Positions 17,580-28,648 of a stretch of DNA of 64,000 nt are shown piece after piece (positions within the stretch are counted from its first letter, which is position 1; each line of letters starts with the position of its first letter). A model generated the notes under the pieces. That model made no database searches. It was not told the DNA's origin and was given only the letters and a program-made list of their open reading frames with translations. The position numbers were made by a program, and so were the translations under genes. Source of the stretch: Sphaerotilus microaerophilus (GTDB lineage Bacteria; Pseudomonadota; Gammaproteobacteria; Burkholderiales; Burkholderiaceae_C); contig NZ_AP025730.1 of assembly GCF_023734135.1 (NCBI RefSeq), forward strand, positions 5,704,001-5,768,000, given 5' to 3'.

Positions 17580-19157
17580 TCAGCGACGCTCGTAGGAATA
17601 CGGCGTCCAGTCCGGATCCACGCTGGGCGGCGACGGCCAGTTGCCGTGCGGCGGCGGCGAGACGGTGGTCCACTCCAGCGACTGGGAGCGCCAGGGGTTG
17701 TCCCCTGCCGGGGCACCCTTCATCGCACCGATGATCCAGTTCGCGACCGCGATCAGGAAGCCCACACCCAGGATGGCGGCACCGAGGGTCATCCACTGGT
17801 GCGCGCTCTCGAACTGCGGGAAGGCCGAGTAGTCGTAGTAGCGCCGCGGCATGCCCTTCACGCCCACCGTCATCATGATCCAGAAGACGATGTTGACGCC
17901 CACGAAGGTCAGCCAGAAGCCGATCTTGCCCCAGCGCTCGTTGTACATGCGCCCGGTGATCTTCGGGAACCAGTAGTACACGCCCCCGAAGATCGCAAAC
18001 GTGCCCGCCACCGCCATCACGTAGTGGAAATGGCCCACCACGTAGTAGGTATCCGACAGGTGCAGCGTCAGCGAAGTCAGCGCCAGCGGAATCCCGGTCA
18101 GCCCGCCAATCAGGAACAGGAAGAGCACGCCCAGGGCATAGAGCATCGGTGTCTCGAAGGTGATCGACCCCTTGTACAGCGTGCCCGCCAAGCTGATCAC
18201 CAGCAGGCCCACCGGGATGGAGATCAGCAGCGTGGTCACCATCTGGCCGATGCGGATCCAGTCGGCCATGCCGGACACGTAGAGGTGGTGCACCCACACC
18301 TCGCCGGAGAGGATCACGATGCCGCCGATACCGCCCCAGAGCACCACCTTGTGGTTGAACACGCGGTTCTTCGCAAAGGTGGCGACGATCTCGTAGACCA
18401 CCCCGATGAAGGGCAGGAAGATCACGTACACCGCCGGGTGTGAGTAGAACCAGAACAGGTTCTGGTAGGTCAGCACATCCCCGCCGCGCGAGGGGTCAAA
18501 GAAATGTGTACCCAGGTACTTGTCGAAGCTGATCAGCGTCACCGCGGTGCCCAGCACGGGCACGAAGATCAACTGCAGCACGAAGGCACCCAGCGTGCAC
18601 CAGACGAAGATGTTCAGGTTGCTCCACTTCAGTCCCGGCGCGCGCATGTAGGCCACCGTGGTGAGGAAGTTCACCCCACCGATGATCGAGGCGAAACCCA
18701 GCACCAATACCGTGAAACTGTAGAGCGCGGTGTTGCCGGTGGTGATCGTCGAGTACGGCGGATAACCCGTCCACATCACATCCGGGGGATCCGGCACCAC
18801 GAAGGTCAGCAGCGCCAGGATGATGCCGACATAGAACAGCCAGACCGACAGCGCATTGACACGCGGGAAGGCCACGTCCTTCGCGCCGATCATCAGCGGG
18901 ATGCAGTAGTTGGCGAAGAAACCCGTCAATGCCGGTATCTGGAACCCGAGGATCATCACCGCCCCGTGGGCATACAACCAGACGTTGTACTGCGTCGGGT
19001 TGGTGGTGATGGTCGGTCCCAGCGTGGACAACTCGATGCGCATCAGCATGGCGGCGATGCCCGCCACGCCAAAGGCAGCGATCGATCCGATGAGATACAG
19101 CACGCCAACCCGCTTGTGGTCGGTCGTGAAGATCCATTCCTTGATATTGAAGCTCAC
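17580..19157 (-). CDS. ctaD: Cytochrome c oxidase subunit I, A2-type
   Basis: A 525-residue haem-copper oxidase catalytic subunit with 12 membrane helices. Haem a ligand His64 is in LYAHGAVMIL. The helix VI segment is WFYSHPAVYVIFLPF (Tyr238-Ser239-His240), the copper-B pair is VHHLY (290-291), and the haem ligands of helix X are in VVGHFHYVMA. The YSHPAVY wording replaces the GHPEVY glutamate of A1-type oxidases and marks the A2 class, in which a Tyr-Ser pair takes over the end of the D proton channel. The enzyme reduces oxygen with electrons from cytochrome c and pumps protons. It follows ctaC by 32 bp in a minus-strand operon. Confidence 0.97.
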   Translation of the reverse strand: MSFNIKEWIFTTDHKRVGVLYLIGSIAAFGVAGIAAMLMRIELSTLGPTITTNPTQYNVWLYAHGAVMILGFQIPALTGFFANYCIPLMIGAKDVAFPRVNALSVWLFYVGIILALLTFVVPDPPDVMWTGYPPYSTITTGNTALYSFTVLVLGFASIIGGVNFLTTVAYMRAPGLKWSNLNIFVWCTLGAFVLQLIFVPVLGTAVTLISFDKYLGTHFFDPSRGGDVLTYQNLFWFYSHPAVYVIFLPFIGVVYEIVATFAKNRVFNHKVVLWGGIGGIVILSGEVWVHHLYVSGMADWIRIGQMVTTLLISIPVGLLVISLAGTLYKGSITFETPMLYALGVLFLFLIGGLTGIPLALTSLTLHLSDTYYVVGHFHYVMAVAGTFAIFGGVYYWFPKITGRMYNERWGKIGFWLTFVGVNIVFWIMMTVGVKGMPRRYYDYSAFPQFESAHQWMTLGAAILGVGFLIAVANWIIGAMKGAPAGDNPWRSQSLEWTTVSPPPHGNWPSPPSVDPDWTPYSYERR

Positions 19158-19189
19158 AAATCCACTCCTGTCGCGTCCGTCACGCCACC

Positions 19190-20011
19190 TCAGACCGGCG
19201 GGTTGGCCGGTTTGTCAGCTGTCTTTTCAGCAGATTTGTCCACCGCCTTGTCGGCGGGAGCCAGCTTGGCGACCTCCTGGTCCAGCCAGGTCTTGAATTC
19301 GCCCTCGGGCATCACGATGATCTTGCCCGCCATGTAGGAATGCATCACCCCGCAATACTCGGCACAGGACACCACATGCTCGCCCGGCGCCTTCGGGTAG
19401 AACCAGAGGTAGGTCACCCGGCCCGGCATCGAATCTTCCTTGACGCGGAAATCCGGGATGAAATGGCTGTGCAGGGTATCCCGGCTGGTCATGCGCAGCA
19501 TCACCGGCTTGCCGGCCGGCACGCGCAGCACGTTCTGCGTGCGCACGCCGTTGGCATAGGTGTAGTCCCAGCTGTACATGCCCGATTCGAGTTTCACCTC
19601 CATGCGATCGGCGGGAACGTCGCGGTAGTCGTTCCAGAGCTTCCAGCCGTTGGCAGCGAGGTAGAAGTCGTCGGCCATGAAGATGAAGGTCGGGATCACC
19701 GCCCAGCCGATCACCGCCGCCGGACTGAGCTTGGATTGCGTGCCGACTTCACCGGGCTTGCGGGCCCGATAGCGCCACAGAAACCAGGCCATCACCAACG
19801 CGAAGATCACGCCAATGATGGTGATGTCGACGATCACCTCATGCCAGAGGTGGTCCCAGCCGGCCGCCGGGTCGTTGATCCGCCCGGGCGCGGCACTGGC
19901 GGGCTCGTAGGCGAGCGCCGACGCAGCTGCCAGCCAGGCGGCGCATCCGCCCGCCCAGGCCGCAGCGGTGGCGCTCACACGCCCGCCGGGCGCGGTGTTT
20001 TCAGTGTGCAT
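19190..20011 (-). CDS. ctaC: Cytochrome c oxidase subunit II
   Basis: A 273-residue subunit. A signal or anchor segment is followed by two membrane helices (about 58-78 and 98-115). The periplasmic cupredoxin domain holds the CuA ligands His183 (LHSHFIPDF) and Cys216, Glu218, Cys220, His224 and Met227 in SCAEYCGVMHSYM. There is no C-terminal CxxCH, so this is not a caa3-type fusion; the tail is Lys/Ala-rich instead. It receives electrons from a soluble or membrane cytochrome c, possibly the dihaem protein encoded nearby at 21941. Its start overlaps the end of the upstream Sco gene by 11 bp, indicating translational coupling. Confidence 0.96.
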   Translation of the reverse strand: MHTENTAPGGRVSATAAAWAGGCAAWLAAASALAYEPASAAPGRINDPAAGWDHLWHEVIVDITIIGVIFALVMAWFLWRYRARKPGEVGTQSKLSPAAVIGWAVIPTFIFMADDFYLAANGWKLWNDYRDVPADRMEVKLESGMYSWDYTYANGVRTQNVLRVPAGKPVMLRMTSRDTLHSHFIPDFRVKEDSMPGRVTYLWFYPKAPGEHVVSCAEYCGVMHSYMAGKIIVMPEGEFKTWLDQEVAKLAPADKAVDKSAEKTADKPANPPV

Positions 20012-20840
20012 TCACAGGTCTCCTCGCGAATCGTCTGCGGTATCCGAGCAGCCCCCAAGCGACCAGGCTGCCGCCGAACGCCAGCGCCCCCACTCCCGCC
20101 AGCAGGGCGTAGTTGGGCTGGTAGCGGCCCTCGGAAAAGTTGTAGCTGAAGCAGGCGCCGGTGATCATGTCGAAAACCGCCGATGCGGATTCACTGATGC
20201 GGCCCCAGTCGGCGTCGATCAGCGCGAGCTCCAGGTTTTGGGCATCCATGCGGGTGCCATAGATATAGCGGGCCACGCGGCCATCGGGGGTCAGGAAGAC
20301 CAGCACATTGGGATGCATGAAGGTCTTGTCGATGCGAGACCAGAAAAACTGGAAACCCACCGCCTCGGCAAAGCGCTTGGGCGCTTCATCGGCCCGGTCC
20401 TGCAGCACCGCAAAACGCCACCCTTCGGGAATGGCACCGGGGCGCGTGCGCATCTGCTGGACAAACGTGCCCGCGGTCTGCGCCGTGTCCTGGCGGTCAA
20501 AGGACACCGTCAGGATCTGGTAATCCCGCCCGGCGCGAAAGCGTTTCACACCACTGAGCGCCGCCGCCAGGTTCTGGTTGATCGTCGGGCAACTGCCGTC
20601 ACAGCCGTAATACGACAGCACCAGGATCACGGGCTTGCCCGACAGTTGGCCGAAGGTGAAAGGCCGCCCCTGCTCGTCCACAAAGGCCGTGTCGGGCGCG
20701 AGCCGCTGCCCGAGGTGCTTGGCCTCGTCGATCTGCATGATGGCCGGATCGAAGCTGCTGCGGTTCTCCATCGGCGGCTTGCCCACGGCATGCGCCCAGC
20801 CCGCCAGCACGGCGATCAGACCCGCGAACAACCAGCGCAT
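20001..20840 (-). CDS. SCO1/SenC family protein with C-terminal membrane anchor (second of three)
   Basis: A 279-residue protein with a signal peptide (MRWLFAGLIAVLAGWAHA), a Sco-like thioredoxin domain with the Cys pair in SYYGCDGSCPTINQNL and a His in FMHPNVLVFLTPDG, and a single C-terminal membrane helix (ALLAGVGALAFGGSLVAWGLLGY) followed by a basic tail. C-terminally anchored Sco relatives are often encoded inside A2-type oxidase operons, as here between ctaE and ctaC, and probably assemble CuA. The start at 20840 is chosen because it gives the signal peptide. Confidence 0.9.
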   Translation of the reverse strand: MRWLFAGLIAVLAGWAHAVGKPPMENRSSFDPAIMQIDEAKHLGQRLAPDTAFVDEQGRPFTFGQLSGKPVILVLSYYGCDGSCPTINQNLAAALSGVKRFRAGRDYQILTVSFDRQDTAQTAGTFVQQMRTRPGAIPEGWRFAVLQDRADEAPKRFAEAVGFQFFWSRIDKTFMHPNVLVFLTPDGRVARYIYGTRMDAQNLELALIDADWGRISESASAVFDMITGACFSYNFSEGRYQPNYALLAGVGALAFGGSLVAWGLLGYRRRFARRPVNAH

Positions 20841-20883
20841 GACGGCAGCAACCCTCAAACCCGTGGCACCCGTGATACCCGGC

Positions 20884-21648
20884 TCACCAGAAGTAAATCT
20901 GGGAGACGACAAAGAACCAGATGATGTCGACGAAGTGCCAGTACAGGCCCGCCGTGCGCCAGAAACCCGGCTCCGCCTGGCCCCGCAATGCGCTTGGCAA
21001 ACCCGCCAGGAATATCGACAGGCCAACGATCACGTGACCGCCGTGGAAACCCGTGATCGAGAAGAAGAAGGTGCCGTAGACGTTGGTCGAAATCGAGAAT
21101 CCACCGTGGATCAGGTGATTCCATTCGTAGGCGGACATGCCGAGGAAGGCCGCCCCCATCGCCAGCGTGATGATCAGCCAGGTGCGGAAACCCGCCTGGT
21201 TGCCCTGGTGCAGCAGGGCCTCGGCGTGGTGCATCGTGAAGGACGAACCCACCAGCACGAAGGTCATGATGATCGGCAGGACCTTTGGAATCTCGGGCGT
21301 GTTTTCAGGTGGCCAGAAAGGGGCCCCGAGCCGCAGGAACCAATAACTGCCGAGGAAGGAGACGAAGATCATCGCCTCGGCGAGGATGAACCACCCCATC
21401 GCGCCGAAGGACAGCCCCTCGCCATGGCCCATGGCCTCGCTCGTCCACCCCGCCACCCCGGCCAGCACCATGACCACGCCAATACCCAGCGTGATCACTG
21501 CGGTAAACGATTGGTGATAGACGAAATGGAACGAGAAGGCCAGCGCCAGCGCCAGGATGCCAAGACTGGCCACGGCGGGCCACATACTCCATTCCCAGTG
21601 CGCCCCATGGCCGTGATCGCCGTGAACGGCACCCACCTCGTGTGACAT
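20884..21648 (-). CDS. ctaE: Cytochrome c oxidase subunit III
   Basis: A 254-residue membrane protein with a His-rich N-terminus (GDHGHGAHW) and about seven helices. Typical subunit III segments are GLSFGAMGWFILAEAMIFVSFLGSYWFLRL, SSFTMHHAEALLHQGN, and near the end TGFHGGHVIVGLSIFLAGL and YWHFVDIIWFFVVSQIYFW. The start at 21648 follows a good GAGGAG site. It is the first gene of the minus-strand order III-Sco-II-I-Sco. The start is 292 bp from the divergent cytochrome c gene. Confidence 0.95.
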   Translation of the reverse strand: MSHEVGAVHGDHGHGAHWEWSMWPAVASLGILALALAFSFHFVYHQSFTAVITLGIGVVMVLAGVAGWTSEAMGHGEGLSFGAMGWFILAEAMIFVSFLGSYWFLRLGAPFWPPENTPEIPKVLPIIMTFVLVGSSFTMHHAEALLHQGNQAGFRTWLIITLAMGAAFLGMSAYEWNHLIHGGFSISTNVYGTFFFSITGFHGGHVIVGLSIFLAGLPSALRGQAEPGFWRTAGLYWHFVDIIWFFVVSQIYFW

Positions 21649-21940
21649 GCGGTCTCCTCGTCTCCTGGCCGGAGGAATGCCATCCACCGGCTGGTTTTCA
21701 CTTTTCAGTGTCGTGTATGTGCTCGCGGCAACACCCCGGCGCATCAGCGACGCACCGTACCCTTGCCCTCGCACAAATACTAGCAATGGATTTGCGCTGT
21801 GCACAAGCCACGAAGGGGATGAGTTCATCCGGGTTTTTACGGCCGGGTTTTCACTCGCGGGTTTACACGCAACGGGGATTCGGAGGCTGCCATTAGGATT
21901 TGCCGCGAATGGGCGAGGCCCCGGCGAGGAGACGGAGACG
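21649..21940. promoter_or_regulatory. Divergent promoter region of the oxidase operon and cytochrome c gene
   Basis: A 292-bp region, clearly less GC-rich than its flanks, between ctaE (minus) and a dihaem cytochrome c gene (plus). It must hold the promoters for both. AT-rich parts lie near 21775-21795 and 21830-21900. I could not find a convincing FNR/Anr-type TTGAT-N4-ATCAA box or a well-spaced sigma-70 pair. Confidence 0.5.
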
Positions 21941-22600
21941 ATGGTCGGCACGAGCAGATGGTGGGTGTGGGGCAGCGTGGTGAGCGCGGCAGCGGTGTGC
22001 ACGTCCGGTGCTTGGGGCGCCGGCAGCGCCGAGGCCGGCAAGGCCAAGGCTGCAGCCTGCATGGCTTGCCACGGGCCGGACGGCAACAGCCTGGCCGACA
22101 TGTGGCCCAAGCTCGCGGGGCAGCTACCGCAGTACCTGCGCAAGCAACTGCATGACTTCAAGGCCGGACGGCGCAAGAACGAGCAGATGAGCCCGATGGC
22201 GCAGCCGCTGTCGGACCAGGACATCGACGATCTGTCCGCCTTCTTCTCCAGCCAGAAGGCCAACCAGGCCGCGGTGACGAAGAAGGAGCTGCTCGCCGCA
22301 GGCGAGAAGATCTACCTCAAGGGCAAGGGCCGCCCCGACGTGGTGCCAGCCTGCGTGGGCTGCCATGGCATGACGGGGGCTGGCAAGGCGGACTGGGCGA
22401 TGACGATGAAGGTGCCGCCCACCACGCTGGCGCCGGCACTGGGCGGCCAGCACCCGGCCTACACCGCTGCGCAGCTCACCGCCTACAAGGGCGGCACGCG
22501 GGCCAACGACGAGGCCCACGTGATGCGGGACGTGGCCGGGCGGCTGAACGCGAGCGAGATCGCCGCGGTGGCCGAGTACGTGGCCACGCTTTCGCGCTGA
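21941..22600 (+). CDS. Dihaem cytochrome c, cytochrome c4-like
   Basis: A 219-residue exported protein with a signal peptide ([17 protein letters not shown]) and two class I cytochrome c domains. The haem sites are CMACH (near residue 45) and CVGCH (near residue 139). Distal Met ligands are likely in [13 protein letters not shown] and in the later [16 protein letters not shown]. Such proteins shuttle electrons in the periplasm and are natural donors for the neighbouring oxidase. The start at 21941 has a GGAGACGGAGACG leader and opens a clean signal peptide; upstream in-frame ATGs fall in the shared regulatory region. Confidence 0.93.
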   Translation: MVGTSRWWVWGSVVSAAAVCTSGAWGAGSAEAGKAKAAACMACHGPDGNSLADMWPKLAGQLPQYLRKQLHDFKAGRRKNEQMSPMAQPLSDQDIDDLSAFFSSQKANQAAVTKKELLAAGEKIYLKGKGRPDVVPACVGCHGMTGAGKADWAMTMKVPPTTLAPALGGQHPAYTAAQLTAYKGGTRANDEAHVMRDVAGRLNASEIAAVAEYVATLSR

Positions 22601-22677
22601 GCGGCATCCGCCTGGCGTGGCCCGGGTGGCAACCGAACACAACGGATTCCAGTCGCACAGCAGCAGCAGGAGGGGCG

Positions 22678-23559
22678 ATGAGCGCGGTAGTTCTCGACAA
22701 GGGGGTCGTCAGCCAGTTCGTTGCGTTGACCAAGCCCCGCGTGGTTTCGCTGGTGGTGTTCTGCGCGGTGATCGGCATGTTCCTGGCCACGCCAGGCCTG
22801 CCGGCGCCGGACGTGGTGTTCTTCGCCACCATCGGCATTGGCCTGACCGCTGGCTCGGCCGCGGCGGTGAACTGCCTGATCGAGCAGCGCATCGACGCCG
22901 TGATGATGCGCACGCGGCGGCGCCCGCTGCCCTCGGGCGCGCTGACGTCGATGCAGACGGTGACCTTTGCCTTCATCGTCGGCGGCGTGGGGCTGTTCCT
23001 GCTGCACCGCTTCGTCAACCCGCTGACGATGTGGCTGACCTTTGCCACCTTCGTCGGCTATGCGCTGATCTACACCGTCTGGCTCAAGCCGGCCACGCCG
23101 CAGAACATCGTGATCGGCGGCGCCTCCGGCGCCATGCCGCCGGTGCTGGGCTGGGCCGCGGTGACCGGGCAGGTGCCGGTGGAGGCGATGCTGCTGTTCC
23201 TGATCATCTTCGTCTGGACGCCGCCACACTTCTGGTCGCTGGCCCTGTACCGCACGCAGGATTACGCCCGCGCCGGTTTGCCGATGCTGCCGGTGACGCA
23301 TGGCGCCGAGTACACGCGCAAGATGATCCTGCGCTACACGATCGGCCTGTTCGTGGTGTCGCTGCTGCCCTACGCCTTCGGCATGAGCGGGCCGCTGTAC
23401 CTGCTCTCGGCTGCGGGCCTGAGCGGTGTGTTCGTGCTGCGCGCGGTGCGCATGCTGCGCCACTACAGCGATGCGTTGGCGCGCTCGACCTTCAAGTACT
23501 CGATCTGGTACCTCGCCGCGCTGTTCTCCGCGCTGCTGGTGGACCACTACCTGACCTGA
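22678..23559 (+). CDS. ctaB: Protohaem IX farnesyltransferase (haem O synthase)
   Basis: A 293-residue membrane prenyltransferase with nine or so helices, preceded by a strong AGGAGG site. The first polar motif is [20 protein letters not shown]; the usual first Asp of the NxxxD element is Glu here, a form common in betaproteobacteria. Later segments [14 protein letters not shown] and [17 protein letters not shown] hold conserved membrane and loop residues. It transfers a farnesyl group to haem b, giving haem O, the precursor of haem A for the aa3 oxidase next door. ctaA starts 4 bp after its stop. Confidence 0.97.
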   Translation: MSAVVLDKGVVSQFVALTKPRVVSLVVFCAVIGMFLATPGLPAPDVVFFATIGIGLTAGSAAAVNCLIEQRIDAVMMRTRRRPLPSGALTSMQTVTFAFIVGGVGLFLLHRFVNPLTMWLTFATFVGYALIYTVWLKPATPQNIVIGGASGAMPPVLGWAAVTGQVPVEAMLLFLIIFVWTPPHFWSLALYRTQDYARAGLPMLPVTHGAEYTRKMILRYTIGLFVVSLLPYAFGMSGPLYLLSAAGLSGVFVLRAVRMLRHYSDALARSTFKYSIWYLAALFSALLVDHYLT

Positions 23560-23563
23560 ACCC

Positions 23564-24748
23564 GTGGTCCTGAGCGGGGTCGACTGGGGTCCGGCCGCCC
23601 AGCTGGCGGCGATCGGCGCTTCGGTGGCGGCCTCCTTTGCGGGCCTGATGGCCTGGCGGCAGCGCCGCTCGCACCGCAGCGTCCACTCACGCCTGCGGGC
23701 GCTGACCTGGCTGACGCTGTTCCTGACCTTCGACCTGATCGTCTTCGGCGCCTTCACCCGCCTGTCGGATTCCGGCCTCGGCTGCCCGGACTGGCCGGGC
23801 TGCTACGGTCAGGCCAGTCCGCTGGGAGCCAACGCCCCCATCAGCGCGGCCCAGCAGGCCCTGCCAAGCGGGCCAGTCACCCACGGCAAGGCCTGGGTGG
23901 AGATGCTGCACCGTTACCTGGCAACCTCGGTGGGGGCGCTGATCACCGCGATGATGCTCTGGCATGCCCGGCTGGCGTTGCGGGCACGCAACAACGATAC
24001 CGGAGTCTGCCCGGACACGCACGGGCAGGTCTGGCCGGCCTGGACCGCGCTGATCTTCCTCTGGGTCATCGCGCAGGGCGCCTTCGGCGCGCTCACCGTG
24101 ACGATGAAGCTCTACCCGGCCATCGTGACCGGCCACCTGCTCGGCGGGCTGGGCCTGCTGGCGCTGCTGGCCGTGCTGGCCCGGCGCCAGACCCGGGATG
24201 CGCCCCACACCCCGGCCTTGTCGGCGCGCGGGCGCTGGTCCGTGCGCGCCGTGCTGGCGCTGGTGATCATGCAAGTGACACTGGGCGGCTGGGTGAGCAC
24301 CAACTATGCGGTGCTGGCCTGCCAGGACTTCCCGACCTGCCAGGGCCAATGGTGGCCGGCGATGGACCTGACCACCGGCTTCCAATGGCAGCGCGAACTC
24401 GGTCAGACGGCGGAGGGTGGCTTCCTGCCCTTTGCCGCGCTGACTGCCATCCATGTCGTGCACCGGCTGGGCGCGCTGGTGGTGGTTGCCGCGGTCGGCA
24501 CGCTCGCCTGGCGCCTGTGGCGGCACGGCCTCCCGCGGGCCGGCGGGCTGCTTGCCGGCCTGGTGGCCTGGCAGGTGGCCAGCGGTGTGTCCAACGTGCT
24601 GTTCGACTGGCCGCTGGCGGCAGCGCTGGCGCACACGGCCGGTGCGGCGTTGCTGATGGGCGCGCTGGCGGCCTTGAGCGTGGTCACGCCCGTCGCTCGC
24701 CCGGGACTGGCGGGGGATGACCGCGGGGGTATGCTCGCGTCCCGGTGA
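23564..24748 (+). CDS. ctaA: Haem A synthase (Cox15/CtaA family)
   Basis: A 394-residue membrane protein of eight helices that oxidises the C8 methyl of haem O to give haem A. The conserved extracellular loop GAFTRLSDSGLGCPDWPGCYGQ near residue 65 and haem-ligand histidines in MLHRYLAT, IVTGHLLGG, AIHVVHRLGALVV and AALAHTAGAAL support the family. The proposed start is a GTG at 23564, 4 bp after ctaB, suggesting translational coupling. The N-terminus upstream of the first conserved helix is longer than in many homologues, so an internal start is possible. Confidence 0.93.
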   Translation: MVLSGVDWGPAAQLAAIGASVAASFAGLMAWRQRRSHRSVHSRLRALTWLTLFLTFDLIVFGAFTRLSDSGLGCPDWPGCYGQASPLGANAPISAAQQALPSGPVTHGKAWVEMLHRYLATSVGALITAMMLWHARLALRARNNDTGVCPDTHGQVWPAWTALIFLWVIAQGAFGALTVTMKLYPAIVTGHLLGGLGLLALLAVLARRQTRDAPHTPALSARGRWSVRAVLALVIMQVTLGGWVSTNYAVLACQDFPTCQGQWWPAMDLTTGFQWQRELGQTAEGGFLPFAALTAIHVVHRLGALVVVAAVGTLAWRLWRHGLPRAGGLLAGLVAWQVASGVSNVLFDWPLAAALAHTAGAALLMGALAALSVVTPVARPGLAGDDRGGMLASR

Positions 24749-24799
24749 GCGTGCGGCCCTGACGGGTGGCACGTTTCGATTCCTGCCCGAGATCCGGCC

Positions 24800-25471
24800 G
24801 TGACCCTTCCCCTGCAAGACGCCCTCCTCGCTCCCGTTGTCACCGCTGCGCCCACGGCCGACAGGTTCCGCCGTCTGTGGCTGATCACCGGCCTGCTGGC
24901 GGGCGCGGCGCTGCTGCCCGGCTGCGACCGCCTCGGCGCGCCGAAGGCCAGCCCCTTCAAGTCGCTGGACATCAGCGGCGCCACCTATGCACGCGAACTG
25001 AACCTGCGCGACCCCGACGGCCGGCGCCGCAGCCTGGGCGAGCTCAAGGGCAAGCTGGCGGTGGTGTTCTTTGGCTACACGCAGTGCCCGGACGTCTGCC
25101 CCACCACGCTGACCAACCTGGCCGAGGCCCAGCGGCTGCTCGGCGCCGATGGCGACAAGCTGGTTGGCGTGTTCGTCTCCGTCGACCCGGAGCGCGACCG
25201 GCCCGAGCTGCTGAAGTCCTACGTCGGCAGCTTCAACCCGAACTGGCTGGGCCTGTGGGGCACGGCAGATGAAGTGGCTGCAGCGGCCAAGGAGTTCAAG
25301 GTCTTCTACCGCAAGGTGCCGGGCAAGACCGAGAGCAGCTATACGGTGGACCACACCGCCGCTTCCTACGTCTACGACACCCAGGGCCGAATCAGGCTGT
25401 ACGTGCGCCACGCCACCCCGCCAGCCGAGCTGGCCGCCGACCTGAAGAAGCTGCTGGACGAGGCCCGCTGA
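24800..25471 (+). CDS. SCO1/SenC family lipoprotein (third of three)
   Basis: A 223-residue protein with an N-terminal hydrophobic segment ending in the lipobox LLPGCDRL (Cys near residue 42), so it is probably lipid-anchored. The Sco domain has VVFFGYTQCPDVCPTTLTNL with the CxxxC copper site and the ligand His in YTVDHTAASYVYD. The proposed start is a GTG. It follows ctaB and ctaA by 51 bp and probably completes their transcription unit. It has an almost identical core motif to the Sco protein at 16840 but a different anchor. Confidence 0.92.
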   Translation: MTLPLQDALLAPVVTAAPTADRFRRLWLITGLLAGAALLPGCDRLGAPKASPFKSLDISGATYARELNLRDPDGRRRSLGELKGKLAVVFFGYTQCPDVCPTTLTNLAEAQRLLGADGDKLVGVFVSVDPERDRPELLKSYVGSFNPNWLGLWGTADEVAAAAKEFKVFYRKVPGKTESSYTVDHTAASYVYDTQGRIRLYVRHATPPAELAADLKKLLDEAR

Positions 25472-25475
25472 GCGG

Positions 25476-25499
25476 GCCGGCACCGCCTTCAGTGCCGGC
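25476..25499. terminator. Hairpin between convergent Sco and ABC-F genes
   Basis: An 8-bp perfect stem GCCGGCAC (25476-25483) and GTGCCGGC (25492-25499), 8-nt loop, located 4 bp after the plus-strand stop and 11 bp before the minus-strand stop. It is well placed as a bidirectional terminator, but no T run follows on either side. Confidence 0.5.
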
Positions 25500-25510
25500 T
25501 CAGCGACGGT

Positions 25511-27400
<1,890 letters not shown>

Positions 27401-27510
27401 GGGAAGGATGAGGAGCGGCGCGGCATTATGGGCCGGCCGCTGGCGCCTGCTGGAAACGGGCGGGGCCGCTGGGTGGGTCGACCCGGCGCGGCGATCAAGC
27501 CATCAGGCGA

Positions 27511-28086
27511 TCACTTGTAGCGGATGTCGGCGCGGCGGTTCTCGGCCCAGGCGGCCTCGTCGTGGCCGGTGGCCTTCGGGCGCTCCTCGCCGTAGCTGAC
27601 GGCTTCGAGCTGCTCGTCGTTGGCGCCCAGCAGCTTGAGCGATTGCACCACGGCCTGGGCGCGCTTCTGGCCCAGGGCGAGGTTGTACTCGCGGCTGCCC
27701 CGCTCATCGGCGTTGCCCTCGATCGACACCTTCAGCGTGCGTGCCGAGGCCAGGTACTTGCCGTGCGCCTCGACCACGGGGCGGTCCTCGGCGCGGATCA
27801 CGAACTGGTCGAAGTCGAAGTAGATGCTGCGCTGGCGCGAGATCGGGCTGGCCGGGTCGAGGTGGGCGGCCGCCGTGCTGGCGCCGGGCTTGGCTGCACC
27901 CAGGTCCACCGCCGCCACCCTGGACTCTGGCGCCGCCTGGGGGGCCGCGGGCGTGCCCGGCGCGGCAGGGGCAGTGGCCGCCGTGGTCGACGACGCAGGG
28001 GCAGTGGCCGGCGCCTCGACCTTCGGGGGGTTGGAGCAGGCGGCAAGCGCCAGTGTCAGCATCGTGACAGAAGCCAAACGGAACAT
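27511..28086 (-). CDS. pal: Peptidoglycan-associated lipoprotein Pal
   Basis: A 191-residue outer-membrane lipoprotein. The signal peptide ends in LTLALAACSNPP with the lipidated Cys near residue 17. An Ala/Pro-rich linker follows to about residue 85. The OmpA-like domain contains IYFDFDQFVIRAEDRPVV, IEGNADERGSREYNLALGQKRAQAV and YGEERPKATGHDEAAWAENRRADI, where the Asp and Arg residues bind diaminopimelate of peptidoglycan. Pal links the outer membrane to the wall and works with TolA and TolB in cell division. The other tol genes are not adjacent here (uup-like lies downstream), which is unusual because tolB-pal-cpoB is the common order. Confidence 0.92.
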   Translation of the reverse strand: MFRLASVTMLTLALAACSNPPKVEAPATAPASSTTAATAPAAPGTPAAPQAAPESRVAAVDLGAAKPGASTAAAHLDPASPISRQRSIYFDFDQFVIRAEDRPVVEAHGKYLASARTLKVSIEGNADERGSREYNLALGQKRAQAVVQSLKLLGANDEQLEAVSYGEERPKATGHDEAAWAENRRADIRYK

Positions 28087-28408
28087 GACGAAATCCTGTT
28101 GGGGAGTGTGAAGGCAGCGAGGATGTATCGCCCAGGTGCCTGACAGCGCGGGCGGGCTGGCTGACTCTACACGACCATGATTCAGCCATCAGGATCAAAA
28201 AGATACCGTGGTGCGGTGCAGGCTGCGGGGGATCGGAGAGCTTGCTTGCGTCGCCATGTTCCTTGATCACGACCACCTCGGGGTCGCACCGCGGCCTGCC
28301 CTGGCCCCGGATGCGCCGGAAGCACCCGTCAATTCGGCGCTTGCATCGGCCGGCCCCTGCATCACGATGGCCCCCTTCAATGGCGACAGTCGCCCCCGGG
28401 AGCCGTTC
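28087..28408. other. 322-bp intergenic region upstream of pal
   Basis: It lies between the pal start (minus) and a small plus-strand ORF. A moderately AT-rich patch around 28165-28210 (including ATCAGGATCAAAAAGATACC) is a likely site for the pal promoter, but no convincing -35/-10 pair was identified. An alternative longer start for the small ORF would extend into this stretch. Confidence 0.4.
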
Positions 28409-28648
28409 ATGGCCTGCGTCGACCCTCCGTTTCCCTACCGCATCCCCGACGCCGGGCTGCGCCAGCCACCCGACCTGCTCGCACTGACCGACCTCAAGTG
28501 GGTGATGAGTGCCTACGTCGGGCGCATCGACATCCAGCGCCTGCTGAGCGACTCGGCCTACGCCCGGCGTTGCCTCGACGAGGCCCGCGCGACGCCCTCC
28601 GAACTGGTGCAACGGCTTGCGGCGCGGGTGCTCTCACCGCTGATCTGA
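28409..28648 (+). CDS. Small protein of unknown function
   Basis: A 79-residue hypothetical protein. The start MACVDPPFPYRIPDAG is selected because GGGAG lies 6 bp upstream; longer in-frame starts reach back to 28208 without a good ribosome site. The chain is helical toward its end (LSDSAYARRCLDEARATPSELVQRLAARVL) with a YVGRIDIQRLL segment. There is no signal peptide. Its 3' end overlaps the convergent lnt gene by 15 bp. The coding status is plausible but not proven. Confidence 0.45.
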   Translation: MACVDPPFPYRIPDAGLRQPPDLLALTDLKWVMSAYVGRIDIQRLLSDSAYARRCLDEARATPSELVQRLAARVLSPLI

